Positions 44,016 through 53,198 of a DNA stretch of 64,000 bases are shown here, piece by piece. Origin of the DNA: Paenibacillus segetis (GTDB lineage Bacteria; Bacillota; Bacilli; Paenibacillales; Paenibacillaceae). Location of the stretch: positions 1,240,001 to 1,304,000 of the forward strand of contig NZ_BMFT01000001.1 in NCBI RefSeq assembly GCF_014639155.1, given 5' to 3'. The notes under the pieces were generated by a model. That model searched no databases. It was not told the origin of the DNA and worked only from the letters and a program-made list of their open reading frames with translations. Position numbers and translations under genes: made by a program. How positions within the stretch are numbered: position 1 is the stretch's first letter; each line of letters starts with the position of its first letter.

Positions 44016-45101
44016 ATGCTTATAATGGGTTTTTTCAGAGAGCTTTCTCAAATTGCAGGATTCCGTAGGATTCTTGCCTTATTATTTGTGGTTTTTGTGC
44101 TATATTTTTCGCGTAGTATGCTCGATATGATTCTTATTACGTTCATTCTGACTTATCTGATTAATCGGCTTCATAATTTCATCAGTCGGAATGTGCAAAA
44201 AGTTGTACGAATTAATAGGAGAATCACCATTTTATTGATTTATGTATTGATTATTACCTTGATTGTGACGACTGTTTGCAATTATCTACCGGTATTTATC
44301 GCTGAACTTAATGATCTGGTCAATCAAGTACTATCATTTTATGCGCATCCTCCTGAGAATCTCCCAGATAATATTCTGCTAAATTTCTTAGTCGATTCGA
44401 TGAAAGAAATTGATCTATCTGCTTATATTGGTAGTAGCGTTGATTTCTTGATTAAGACGGCATCTGATATTGGCAAGTGGAGTTTGAATTTGTTTGTTTC
44501 GATTGTTCTGAGTTTGTTCTTCTTACTTGAGAAAGAAAAGGTGACTAATTTTACCGCAAAATTCAAACAGAGCCGCGTAGCCTTCTTGTTTGAAGAGTTA
44601 GAGTACTTCGGTAAAAAATTTGTACTTTCTTTCGGAAAAGTAATCGAAGTACAATTTCTGATTGCGCTAATTAATGCTATATTATCAACCATATTCCTCT
44701 GGATTTTTGGTTTTCCAAATCTGATTGCACTTGGAATTATGATCTTCCTATTAGGTCTCATTCCTGTAATGGGTGTGATTATCTCATTGATTCCATTATG
44801 TGCAATCGCATTTAAAATTGGTGGACTAGTCAAAATTATCTACGTGTTAGTGATGATTGCTGTTATTCATGCTTTTGAAACTTATTTCTTGAATCCTAAG
44901 TTTATGTCTAATAAGACGCATATGCCTATTTTCTTCACATTCCTTGTGTTGCTTGTGTCGGAGCATTTCTTCGGCGTATGGGGATTAATTGTAGGTGTAC
45001 CTGTGTTCATGTTCTTACTTGACATTCTCGATGTTCCAGTTGGATTACATCCTCCAATTCCGTTACCTGGTGCTCCAAAACAGGAAACTGAAGGGGAATA
45101 A
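44016..45101 (+). CDS. AI-2E family transporter (membrane permease)
   Basis: A 361-residue polytopic membrane protein of the UPF0118/AI-2E family. It has a pair of hydrophobic segments at the N-terminus (FRRILALLFVVFVLYFSRSMLDMILITFILTYL region), a central soluble stretch, and the family-typical C-terminal membrane block (LIALINAILSTIFLWIFG, FLLGLIPVMGVIISLIPL, HAFETYFLNPKFMSNKTHMPIFFTFL). Members export autoinducer-2, ions or other small solutes; the function of this copy is open. The start at 44016 or 44025 is not decided by the ribosome binding site. Confidence 0.85.
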   Translation: MLIMGFFRELSQIAGFRRILALLFVVFVLYFSRSMLDMILITFILTYLINRLHNFISRNVQKVVRINRRITILLIYVLIITLIVTTVCNYLPVFIAELNDLVNQVLSFYAHPPENLPDNILLNFLVDSMKEIDLSAYIGSSVDFLIKTASDIGKWSLNLFVSIVLSLFFLLEKEKVTNFTAKFKQSRVAFLFEELEYFGKKFVLSFGKVIEVQFLIALINAILSTIFLWIFGFPNLIALGIMIFLLGLIPVMGVIISLIPLCAIAFKIGGLVKIIYVLVMIAVIHAFETYFLNPKFMSNKTHMPIFFTFLVLLVSEHFFGVWGLIVGVPVFMFLLDILDVPVGLHPPIPLPGAPKQETEGE

Positions 45102-45113
45102 GAATACTTTAAA

Positions 45114-45155
45114 ATAGCAGGTCAAGGATAACAACCTTGGCCTGCTATTTTTATT
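45114..45155. terminator. Terminator between convergent genes
   Basis: Arms ATAGCAGGTCAAGG / CCTTGGCCTGCTAT with one mismatch, followed by TTTTATTATT. Confidence 0.87.
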
Positions 45156-45170
45156 ATTAAACCTCAAACT

Positions 45171-45692
45171 TCATTCTGAAACATTTAACTGAATGGTATT
45201 GTTACGATATTCGGAGACAGGGTGCCCAGATTGAGTATTCTTCCATGTTCGGTTAATTACTCTTTTTAGTCGCTCTGGCAGACCTGCTTTGATCTTATCT
45301 GCTTGTTCTTTATTTAATTTACCCGTGGTTACGGCTTGATCGACATGCTGAAAAGCCTTTTCAGTCAGTTTCTTTAAATACTCAGCTTCGCTCCATCCCT
45401 TTTTAGCTTGAACGACTTGTAGCAAGGTTTTTCCCTGCTTTAATTGTTCAATAAGGGATCTAGGTTGAATACCTATAAGGGTCGCTGTATCTGTAATAAT
45501 AGGTCCACCTTGAAGGTGCCCCTTATGATGGGAACGATGTCCCTGTCCGCCATGTTCCATGTTAGGTGTTCCTGACGGTGATGGAGACTGCTGGGGTTCC
45601 GCATAGATGACGTTTGTAGCTGTAACTCCTCCTGAAGCCAAAATGGCTACAGATAAGGTGCTTTTGAAGATCATACTTTTAAGCTTTTTCAT
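45171..45692 (-). CDS. Secreted small protein with a His/Gly/Ser-rich linker
   Basis: A 173-residue exported protein. Residues 1-31 are a signal peptide (cleavage likely after IYA). A Pro/Ser then His/Gly-rich linker (SPSPSGTPNMEHGGQGHRSHHKGH) follows. The C-terminal two-thirds is helical: LIGIQPRSLIEQLKQGKTLLQVVQAKKGW and AFQHVDQAVTTGKLNKEQADKIKAGLPERLKRVI, a repeat-like helix pattern seen in several secreted Paenibacillus proteins of unknown function. The His cluster could bind metal. No enzyme motif is seen. Confidence 0.72.
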   Translation of the reverse strand: MKKLKSMIFKSTLSVAILASGGVTATNVIYAEPQQSPSPSGTPNMEHGGQGHRSHHKGHLQGGPIITDTATLIGIQPRSLIEQLKQGKTLLQVVQAKKGWSEAEYLKKLTEKAFQHVDQAVTTGKLNKEQADKIKAGLPERLKRVINRTWKNTQSGHPVSEYRNNTIQLNVSE

Positions 45693-45864
45693 TAGACATT
45701 TGTCACCCCTTCGTTTAAAATTATTGGGTCTTGCATATCTTTAGTGTTGACAAGTACTACGGCATAATAAACTAAATGTGCTGAAAATGGTTGGTTATAC
45801 CTTAAAATTAGGGTATTAATTTAGATGATAATATAGGGATAAAGCCTGAAAAGGAGGGATAGAT

Positions 45865-46905
45865 ATGACATTTGGTGCAAGAATGTTAAAAACAGGACTA
45901 GCGGTAACCTTAGCACTTTACGTTGTTTATTGGATTAATTTACCTTCTCCCGTTATCGCTGCAGTTGCCGCTATTTTTGCCATGCAGCCATCTATCTATC
46001 GATCTTGGCGTTACTTAAGAGATCAGCTTCAGTCGATAACGTTCGGTGCGATCTTGGCGGTGCTTGGAGGGATGCTGTTATCCAATAGTCCTATCGCTGT
46101 TGGACTTGTATGTATTCTGGTTATCATGATATGTCTTAAATTGAAAATGGGCGAAACGATCGGGATTACTCTTGTAACTGTGGTAGCGGTTATGGAAGCT
46201 TCAGGTCAATGGGAGTTTGCACTTCATCGTTTTGTGCTCAGTTTAATTGGCATCTTATCTGCGTTTATAATTAACATTATTGTTTATCCACCGAAACCCA
46301 AGGTACAATATGAAGTTCAAATTGGGCAAACATTTGATCATTTGTCTTTGCTATTACGGACAGCTATTTCTGATGAGATTAAGGCAACGATCTACCGAAG
46401 TGAGAAGAGATCTCTAGAAGAAGCGATTAATTCACTAAGTGATAAATATAAGCTGATGGATGAAGATCAGAAGAAATTAAAGACACCTAAATTCAGTGAA
46501 GCTCGCCAGCTCGTTGTATATAAGCAGATGTTGAAGACGCTTCGTAAAGGCTATGAAGTACTTGATGCAGTGGAGGAGCATTATTTTCAAGCGGTTCGTT
46601 CCCCAGAGATTAATCATGAATTCGATCTACATTTAGAGAAGCTTACGAAGTTTCATGAGCATATTTTATTGAAGTTTAACGATAAGCTGAAACCAAATTT
46701 TCTAGAGGGAATGCAGTTTGAACAGGAGAACGATGCATTTATGCGCCAAATGCTCGATCGTTATGCGATCCAGCGAGAAGGGGTATTGCGCTTGTCGATT
46801 GTTTCAGCTGAAATGTATGAATATGGGCACCAGTTGGAAAGGCTAAACCGACTAGCGGATCATTCTACAGGTGCACCTACGGACAAGGGCTCTGATGATA
46901 AATAA
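45865..46905 (+). CDS. FUSC / aromatic acid exporter family protein (YqjA-like)
   Basis: A 346-residue protein with six or so N-terminal membrane helices (about 1-150) and a long helical cytoplasmic part (about 160-330). The segment VIAAVAAIFAMQPSIYRSWRYLRDQLQSITFGAILAVLGG is the family hallmark, as in B. subtilis YqjA and related aromatic acid exporters (ArAE_1). The substrate is not established. AAAGGAGGG precedes the start. It is followed by two hairpin terminators. Confidence 0.85.
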   Translation: MTFGARMLKTGLAVTLALYVVYWINLPSPVIAAVAAIFAMQPSIYRSWRYLRDQLQSITFGAILAVLGGMLLSNSPIAVGLVCILVIMICLKLKMGETIGITLVTVVAVMEASGQWEFALHRFVLSLIGILSAFIINIIVYPPKPKVQYEVQIGQTFDHLSLLLRTAISDEIKATIYRSEKRSLEEAINSLSDKYKLMDEDQKKLKTPKFSEARQLVVYKQMLKTLRKGYEVLDAVEEHYFQAVRSPEINHEFDLHLEKLTKFHEHILLKFNDKLKPNFLEGMQFEQENDAFMRQMLDRYAIQREGVLRLSIVSAEMYEYGHQLERLNRLADHSTGAPTDKGSDDK

Positions 46906-46910
46906 TCATG

Positions 46911-46936
46911 ACCACCCGCATAGGGTGGTTTTTTTA
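46911..46936 (+). terminator. Terminator after the FUSC gene
   Basis: Stem ACCACCC / GGGTGGT with loop GCATA, followed by seven Ts. Confidence 0.9.
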
Positions 46937-46975
46937 TTTTGTGCGTTTTACACGCCCAACTTAAGGCCTAAAGAA

Positions 46976-47001
46976 AAAAGTCGCCAATTTAGGCGACTTT
47001 T
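46976..47001 (-). terminator. Terminator after the S41 peptidase gene
   Basis: Stem AAAAGTCGCC / GGCGACTTTT with loop AATTTA; on the reverse strand it is followed by TTTTTCTTT. Confidence 0.8.
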
Positions 47002-47059
47002 ACTTTAATATAGGATTTTTTGTTAAAAAAAACTGGGTCATAAATGAAATGAGATCTTC

Positions 47060-48790
47060 TTATTTGCCCTGGCTGGATTCATGGATCAAATCAATTGCTT
47101 TTTGAAGAACCTCGTCTCGATTTTCTTTAATTCCTTGTATCGTAGGCTTCACTGTAATATCAGGGATAATTCCGATCCGCTGGGTTTCCGAACCGTCCGG
47201 ATAATAGATGCCAGTCCCTGAAATCGCAGTAGTAAGGCCACCAGGCAGTTTAATTATAGACATATCGCCGTCAGCCCCAGCTGTCGTGCTTCCGATCACT
47301 GTGGCATCAGGAGCAGTTTTTAGGGCCATCGTCGTGAATTCCGCCAGACTCTGCGTTAATTCATTGACCAGAATGACGACTTTCCCTTTAAAATACTCCG
47401 GGTTGCTCTTCCCTGTCGGCAGTGTTACCATAAGAAATTGGCCTGGTTCCAGGGTATTCGCCATGGATATAGCCGTAAAATCAGTACTTTGGGGAAGTAA
47501 AAGCGCCGATAAGGAGTGCACGGTAAATTCTTTAGGGTAGCATCTTAAGTCAATAATCAATCCTTTAGAATTACTGATTTTTTTGGATATTTCCGGAATA
47601 TTTTCATTCATCAGGTTTCCTAAATAAATATAGGAAATTTCAGGGTCGATCTGACTATAGTAATCTTGCTTGTTAAATGGATTAAATGGATCATAAGCTG
47701 CCACATCAAGTTGGGAAGGCGAATACATCTTAAGCTTAGATTCCTTAGCTTTACCGTCTCTTTCAAAATCAATAGTCAGGTGCGAATCATTTGTACGTAA
47801 TAATTTGCCGGAGATATCCCTCAATTGAGTCGAAAAGTTTGAAGCTGGAATGTATTTTAATTTTTCTTTTACAATTTTGCTCACAGGCTTCTTATTGATT
47901 TTTGTAATAACATCTCCAATTTTCAGTCCGGTATCTTTCCCTAATACCTCATTGTAATAACTAGTAACAACCAGTTTGTCTTCTACAAAAGACACCACTA
48001 AAGGCGAATAATTCTCGCCCCAATAACGATTGATGGTCGGGTTCTTCTCCCAAAGACCTGCATGGCTATCATGGATTCTGGCTATGATCTCCAACGTCGT
48101 CAGCTTATACTCCTGCTCATTGGACGCCTTAACAAACTTAGGTATAAACTCCTTGAGAACGTTATCCCAGTCTTCTTCAATTAAATTTTTGTGAGGAAAA
48201 TAATACTCAATAATATTCCAGTAGCGGTAAACAGACAATAAACGGTAACCAACTCCCGGGTAATTCATATCACTGAAGGCTTCTTCTGTAAATATCGGAT
48301 TTCCAGCACCTTCATTTATGCTTATATATTGATTTTCACCTGTTCTTTTGGCGATTTTCAGATTCAGCAGCTTGGTTTCTAATTTATCTTCCAAGTTAAG
48401 CTTCGTAATCCAGTCCAAATCCGGCTTAACTTTAATTTCGTAAGGCTCAACCGGCTTGTTAGAGTCCGTTGCATAAGCTCCTAGGCTGTCAATCCAGTCA
48501 GAGAGAATCATGTCTCTTTTCTTTGGGGATTTCGCTTCAAGCACTTTTGGTAAAATGAGAAACAATTCATCATCCCAATTCCGATCCCCTTTGGCTACAT
48601 TGGGATGATAGTATTTCAGATAGCCCCAAATTTTTCCTAGTACAAATAAATCATCGATGTTATCGTCAGAAAGCACCGTATTTGCTTTGAGATTTTTTTC
48701 GATTTTCGAGTTATCTTTAGCTGAGGTGAATCCTGTTAATGCTGTTATGATTAAAAGGCCTGTCAAAAGCCATATCCACATTTTTTTCAT
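47060..48790 (-). CDS. Secreted S41-family (tail-specific) peptidase
   Basis: A 576-residue exported peptidase. Residues 1-25 are a signal peptide. A helical N-terminal domain (about 50-235), a PDZ-like segment (LKIGDVITKINKKPVSKIVKEKL) and the S41 catalytic domain follow (SKGLIIDLRCYP, VVILVNELTQSLAEFTTMALKTAP with the nucleophile Ser, and TTAGADGDMSIIKLPGG). In this family, Ser works with a Lys or with a Glu/His set. The end YYPDGSETQRIGIIPDITVKPT is typical. Substrate unknown. The leader region upstream contains a duplicated block and a dyad that may be regulatory. Confidence 0.85.
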   Translation of the reverse strand: MKKMWIWLLTGLLIITALTGFTSAKDNSKIEKNLKANTVLSDDNIDDLFVLGKIWGYLKYYHPNVAKGDRNWDDELFLILPKVLEAKSPKKRDMILSDWIDSLGAYATDSNKPVEPYEIKVKPDLDWITKLNLEDKLETKLLNLKIAKRTGENQYISINEGAGNPIFTEEAFSDMNYPGVGYRLLSVYRYWNIIEYYFPHKNLIEEDWDNVLKEFIPKFVKASNEQEYKLTTLEIIARIHDSHAGLWEKNPTINRYWGENYSPLVVSFVEDKLVVTSYYNEVLGKDTGLKIGDVITKINKKPVSKIVKEKLKYIPASNFSTQLRDISGKLLRTNDSHLTIDFERDGKAKESKLKMYSPSQLDVAAYDPFNPFNKQDYYSQIDPEISYIYLGNLMNENIPEISKKISNSKGLIIDLRCYPKEFTVHSLSALLLPQSTDFTAISMANTLEPGQFLMVTLPTGKSNPEYFKGKVVILVNELTQSLAEFTTMALKTAPDATVIGSTTAGADGDMSIIKLPGGLTTAISGTGIYYPDGSETQRIGIIPDITVKPTIQGIKENRDEVLQKAIDLIHESSQGK

Positions 48791-48796
48791 TTTTTC

Positions 48797-49020
48797 TTTC
48801 CCCCTCGTGATAAAAATAAAAAGCTCCTTTTATTGGTGGGTAATATTATCCAACTAAGTTGTGAAAATGTTCACTCTTAGTTTGCACCTTTATTAATTCC
48901 TGATTTATATCATTTTGAATATCTCCTTCCTCCTCGTGATAAAAATAAAAGCTCCTTTATTAGTTAGTAATATCATCCAACCATAAAGGAGCTCCATGAT
49001 GTAGTTGTGAAAATGTTCAC
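48797..49020 (-). repeat. Duplicated leader block upstream of the S41 peptidase gene
   Basis: The block with CTCGTGATAAAAATAAAA, GCTCCTTTTATT and TAATATTATCCAAC (48803-48854) and the palindrome GTGAAAATGTTCAC (48861-48874) recurs at about 48933-48982 and 49007-49020. The dyads are 146 bases apart. The two copies differ by a few bases. In copy 2 an inverted repeat AGCTCCTTTAT / ATAAAGGAGCT (48950-48960 and 48983-48993) is followed on the reverse strand by TTTATTTTTATC, like a terminator or attenuator. Copy 1 lacks the second arm and carries the gene's GAGGGGG ribosome binding site. Confidence 0.7.
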
Positions 49021-49023
49021 TCT

Positions 49024-49385
49024 GTCATTTCTAATTCATATTATAGTAAAATACGTATGTATATTCAATATAATTTGGAATAGAAGGAATATTATGATGA
49101 AGATTATCAAAGAATAGGATTTTCTCTAATATCATTCATTTAGAAATGTTTATTGGAAAGGAGTCAGAAGAAATCCCATCATTAGCACTTGTATGCTATT
49201 AGGATTCACTCTAGGAGGAGATATTCCTCCACTCGCATAGCGGTGTTTTTTTTGTTTTGTACGTTTCAAGCACTCAGCCGGTTTAATCCTAAATACAAGT
49301 CTCGTCAATTTTGACGGGGCTTTACTTGTGGTAAGATAATGAATGTCAATAAAAAGGTTGGATCCAATCGGGGAGGGCGTTGTAA
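49024..49385. other. Intergenic stretch with two hairpins, no gene seen
   Basis: About 360 bases before helD. A hairpin at 49231-49246 with a bulged T (CACTCGC / GCGGTG) is followed by eight Ts, like a forward terminator without an intact gene ahead of it. A second at 49297-49323 (AAG..CTCGTCAA / TTGACGGG..CTT) lies just before helD. Short frames nearby (for example NPIISTCMLLGFTLGG) have no start or ribosome binding site. This may be the remains of a lost gene. Confidence 0.45.
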
Positions 49386-51740
49386 TTGAGTAGTACAGAT
49401 AAGGTTTGGTTGCAAGAGCAACAGCGAGTAGAGTATGTTGGGGACCAAATTGAATCTAGGATCTCTACATTGGAGCAAGAGGTAGGTATTGTTCGTGGTG
49501 ATGTTGTTGAGATGCGGAAAGACTTCTGGGATGAAGTAACAGTTAACTTTAGCGAAGCTGATGATGTTGGTGAGACTTCAACAAGCTTGCGCCAACAGTC
49601 CCAAGTTTTATCGGAACGCGAGAGTAAGCACTTACACTCTTCAAGCGCGTTAATCAAGATGAAACGACTTCGTCAGTCACCTTATTTCGGCAGAATCGAC
49701 TTTGCTGAGGAAGGAGCTGATGTGGAAAATATTTATCTTGGTATTGCTTCACTTCTAGAAGAAGGAGACGAAGAGTTCCTCATCTACGACTGGCGGGCTC
49801 CTATTTCTAATTTGTATTACGATAGTGTTCCTGGCGAAGTTTCATACGAAACTCCTTCTGGTACGATACAAGGCAAACTGTCGCTTAAGCGTCAATTTGT
49901 GATACAGGGTCGTCAGATCAAGGTGATGTTTGATACGGGTATGACGATCGGTGATGAGTTATTACAGCAAGTACTAAGTCGTAGTTCAGACGCGCAAATG
50001 CGTAGCATTGTAGCTACAATTCAGAGGGAGCAAAATCGCATTATTCGCGATGATCGCCATCGAATGCTGATCGTGCAAGGTACAGCTGGTAGTGGAAAAA
50101 CCTCCGCTGCGCTACAACGTGTAGCTTATTTGCTCTACAAGCATCGGGAGGATCTGAGAGCCGATCAAATGATTCTGTTCTCTCCGAATCCCATGTTTAA
50201 TAGCTATGTCTCGACAGTTCTTCCAGAACTGGGTGAAGAGAATATGCGCCAAACCACATTCCAAGAATATCTTGAACATCGTCTCGGGCGGGAGTTTCAG
50301 CTTGAGGATCCTTTTATGCAAATTGAATATGTATTATCCGGGGAAGAAGATGAAGGATATGCTTCAAGGATCAACGGTATCCGTTATAAATCTTCGTCTG
50401 TTTATTTAGAAGCCATCAATCGTTATAAGGAATTACTTGAGAACAAGGAAATGAAGTTCAAGCCACTGCGGTTTCAAGGGAAAGAATTCGTGAGTTCAGA
50501 ACTCATCAGGGAGAAATTTTATTCATTTGACCCAGCGATTCGACTAGCCAATCGTTGTGAACTGTTGAAAGAGTGGCTACTGAAAGAGCTGGCAAACTTC
50601 GCGAAAGGTGAGCTGGGGGAACCTTGGGTTGAAGAGCAAATTCAGCTTCTTGATACGGATGAATATCAAAAGGCTTATCGTCGAATGCGGCGTAAGCAAC
50701 AAGGTAAAGACCCTTCCTTTGGTGATTTCGAGCAAGAGCGAGATATTCTCGGAAAAATGATTGTTAGCGATCGATTAAAGCCGCTTCGTAAGTGGGTAAA
50801 GGCTCTACGATTCGTGGATATCACAAAGCTATACGCTCAGATGTTCCGTGATCACGATTTGATGTCGGAGATCAGTTTAGGTAAATTACCAGAAGATTGG
50901 CAAGAAATCAGCAAACTTACCTTGCAAAAGCTTAGGGAAGGTGAGTTGTTCTATGAGGATGTTACCCCTTTTCTTTATTTGAAGGAGCTCATTTTAGGTT
51001 TCCGCTCAAATACTGAAATCCGTCACGTGATCATAGACGAAGCCCAGGACTACTCACCATTTCAGTTGTTTTTCCTAAAAAGGTTATTCCCACGTGCTCG
51101 TATGACGACACTAGGAGATCTCAACCAGGCGATCTATGCGCATGCGTCAGTACTTCAACAATCTAATGTTCTTATTGACTTGTATGGTGAGGAGGAGAGT
51201 GAATTAATTACTCTGTTCCAAAGCTATCGATCGACACGTGAGATCGTTGAATTTACCCGGGGAATGATTCCTGGAGGTGAGTCGATTGTTCCATTTAATC
51301 GTGATGGTGAGAAGCCAGAAGTCCGAAAGGTATCAGATAAAGAAATGCTGAACCATCGCATACGTGATGATATAGAATCTCTTCGTGCTGACGGGTATGA
51401 GACCATTGCAGTGATTTGTAAGACTGCGGAGGAAAGTTTGGAAACCTATGAAGCTCTTTCTCTAAACTTACCTGTCAAACTGATCAAAAAAACGACGCTT
51501 TCGTTCGAAAAAGGAATTCACATCATTCCGGCATATTTAGCTAAAGGTGTGGAATTTGACGCTGTAATCATTTATGATGGCTCCGATTTGAAGTACACTC
51601 GGGAAGCTGAGCGGAAGCTATTCTATACCGCATGCACTAGGGCAATGCATTTACTGCATATATATTCTCTTGGTGAACCTAGTCGATTCATTAGAGAAGC
51701 TGACCCTTCGACGTATATCAATGTTAAGATGTCTGAATAA
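49386..51740 (+). CDS. helD: HelD-type UvrD-like ATPase (RNA polymerase recycling factor)
   Basis: A 784-residue superfamily 1 helicase-like protein. The N-terminal coiled-coil region (about 1-95) precedes the 1A lobe with Walker A QGTAGSGKTSAALQR (231-239). Walker B is HVIIDEAQDYSPFQLFFLKRLFP, and later motifs include LGDLNQAIYAH, LFQSYRSTREIVEF, KGVEFDAVIIYD and FYTACTRAMHLLHIY. Length and layout match B. subtilis HelD (YvgS), which removes stalled RNA polymerase from nucleic acid using ATP. It starts at a TTG behind GGGGAGGG. It is not next to rpo genes. Confidence 0.9.
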   Translation: MSSTDKVWLQEQQRVEYVGDQIESRISTLEQEVGIVRGDVVEMRKDFWDEVTVNFSEADDVGETSTSLRQQSQVLSERESKHLHSSSALIKMKRLRQSPYFGRIDFAEEGADVENIYLGIASLLEEGDEEFLIYDWRAPISNLYYDSVPGEVSYETPSGTIQGKLSLKRQFVIQGRQIKVMFDTGMTIGDELLQQVLSRSSDAQMRSIVATIQREQNRIIRDDRHRMLIVQGTAGSGKTSAALQRVAYLLYKHREDLRADQMILFSPNPMFNSYVSTVLPELGEENMRQTTFQEYLEHRLGREFQLEDPFMQIEYVLSGEEDEGYASRINGIRYKSSSVYLEAINRYKELLENKEMKFKPLRFQGKEFVSSELIREKFYSFDPAIRLANRCELLKEWLLKELANFAKGELGEPWVEEQIQLLDTDEYQKAYRRMRRKQQGKDPSFGDFEQERDILGKMIVSDRLKPLRKWVKALRFVDITKLYAQMFRDHDLMSEISLGKLPEDWQEISKLTLQKLREGELFYEDVTPFLYLKELILGFRSNTEIRHVIIDEAQDYSPFQLFFLKRLFPRARMTTLGDLNQAIYAHASVLQQSNVLIDLYGEEESELITLFQSYRSTREIVEFTRGMIPGGESIVPFNRDGEKPEVRKVSDKEMLNHRIRDDIESLRADGYETIAVICKTAEESLETYEALSLNLPVKLIKKTTLSFEKGIHIIPAYLAKGVEFDAVIIYDGSDLKYTREAERKLFYTACTRAMHLLHIYSLGEPSRFIREADPSTYINVKMSE

Positions 51741-51821
51741 ATTTAAAAGAGAATATTTTAACGTTTTTCAACCACACTAACGGGTATCTAATGTGTAATC
51801 GTTAGGGAAGGAGGTTGAAAG

Positions 51822-53078
51822 ATGGATAGTAAGAAAGGCGATTTGTTTGCTCTCGCATCCATTCCGCTGATTATGACTTTGGGGAACTCGATGTTGATTC
51901 CGATTCTGCCGCAAATTTCTCGCGAGCTACACATCTCTTCATTTCAGGTCAGTATGCTGATTACGGTATATGCCTTGGTTGCTATTCTGCTCATTCCTGT
52001 AGCGGGGTATCTTTCGGATAAATTTGGTCGCAGGATTATTATCATTCCCAGCTTGATTATCGCGGGAATAGGCGGAGCTGTATCGGGAGCAGCTTCATGG
52101 ATGGCTGATGGAATGATGGTGTATTGGATTATTTTGGCGGGGAGATTTCTACAGGGGATCGGGGCTGCGGGGGCTTTTCCTATCGTGATACCGCTTGTAG
52201 GTGATATGTTTGATGACGACGAACAAGTGAGTAAAAATCTAGGAATCATTGAGACGTCGAATACATTTGGTAAGGTATTAAGCCCGATTTTAGGAGCATT
52301 GCTTGGGGCATGGGTCTGGTACGTTCCTTTCCTTGCCATCCCAGTGCTCTGTTTAATTTCATTATTGCTTGTACTATTCTTAGTTAAAGAGCCGAAAAAG
52401 AAAGCAAAGGAACAAGAAAAAAACTTGCCTCAGTTTATGAAGTCCGTAAAAAGTGTATTTAAGGAGAAGGGCCGTTGGCTCTATGCCATTTTTGCCATTG
52501 GTTGTATCTGCATGTTTTTACTCTTTGGAGTATTGTTCTATTTATCTGATCAACTCGAAATTAAACATAATCTGAAGGGGGTTATCAAAGGGCTGGTTCT
52601 GGCTATTCCATTAGCCGCTCTTTGCTTAACTTCTTATTTTACAGGAAAAAAGATTGGTAAGAACAAAAATTTAATGAAATGGTGCGGTGTGGTTGGACTA
52701 GTTATGTCAACGGCCGCCTTGTTTGGAATTGGGTTCTTCAACAATATCTATTTTGTGATCACCTGCCTCATTGTTTGTGGTGCGGGGATTGGTATTGTGC
52801 TACCGAGTTCGGATGCCCTAATTACTGAAGGGATCGAGAAGGAGCTTCGTGGTACCATTACCTCGATTTACAGTAGTATGCGGTTTATAGGTGTGTCATT
52901 AGGGCCACCCATCATGTCTCTCTTAATACCTTCGGGACATATGACGATGTTCTTTGTTTTTGCAGGGGTTTCTTTGGTGGCGGTTATTTTGTTACTGCTT
53001 ATGGTAAAGCCAGAGTCTGGAAAAGACGGAGGTCATCGGGCCAAAGCTCCTCAACCCAAACCATTACACCAAGGATAG
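51822..53078 (+). CDS. MFS efflux transporter, drug:proton antiporter type
   Basis: A 418-residue permease with twelve predicted membrane segments. It has the DHA1 motif A in loop 2-3 (GYLSDKFGRRIIII), motif C-like Gly/Pro-rich segment (SPILGALLGAWVWYVPF) and a mid-protein Lys-rich loop (KEPKKKAKEQEKN). These place it with Bmr/Blt/TetA-like multidrug exporters. The substrate is unknown. AAGGAGG precedes the start. No regulator is adjacent. Confidence 0.85.
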   Translation: MDSKKGDLFALASIPLIMTLGNSMLIPILPQISRELHISSFQVSMLITVYALVAILLIPVAGYLSDKFGRRIIIIPSLIIAGIGGAVSGAASWMADGMMVYWIILAGRFLQGIGAAGAFPIVIPLVGDMFDDDEQVSKNLGIIETSNTFGKVLSPILGALLGAWVWYVPFLAIPVLCLISLLLVLFLVKEPKKKAKEQEKNLPQFMKSVKSVFKEKGRWLYAIFAIGCICMFLLFGVLFYLSDQLEIKHNLKGVIKGLVLAIPLAALCLTSYFTGKKIGKNKNLMKWCGVVGLVMSTAALFGIGFFNNIYFVITCLIVCGAGIGIVLPSSDALITEGIEKELRGTITSIYSSMRFIGVSLGPPIMSLLIPSGHMTMFFVFAGVSLVAVILLLLMVKPESGKDGGHRAKAPQPKPLHQG

Positions 53079-53198
53079 TATAAATTCACAATATTATCAA
53101 AATATGGATTGGAAATGGCGGGGTTTCATCTAGTAAAAAATCTCTTTAACCCGTATAATCATACAATTAGATCTTGTATGTATTGAGGGGGAGAGTTT

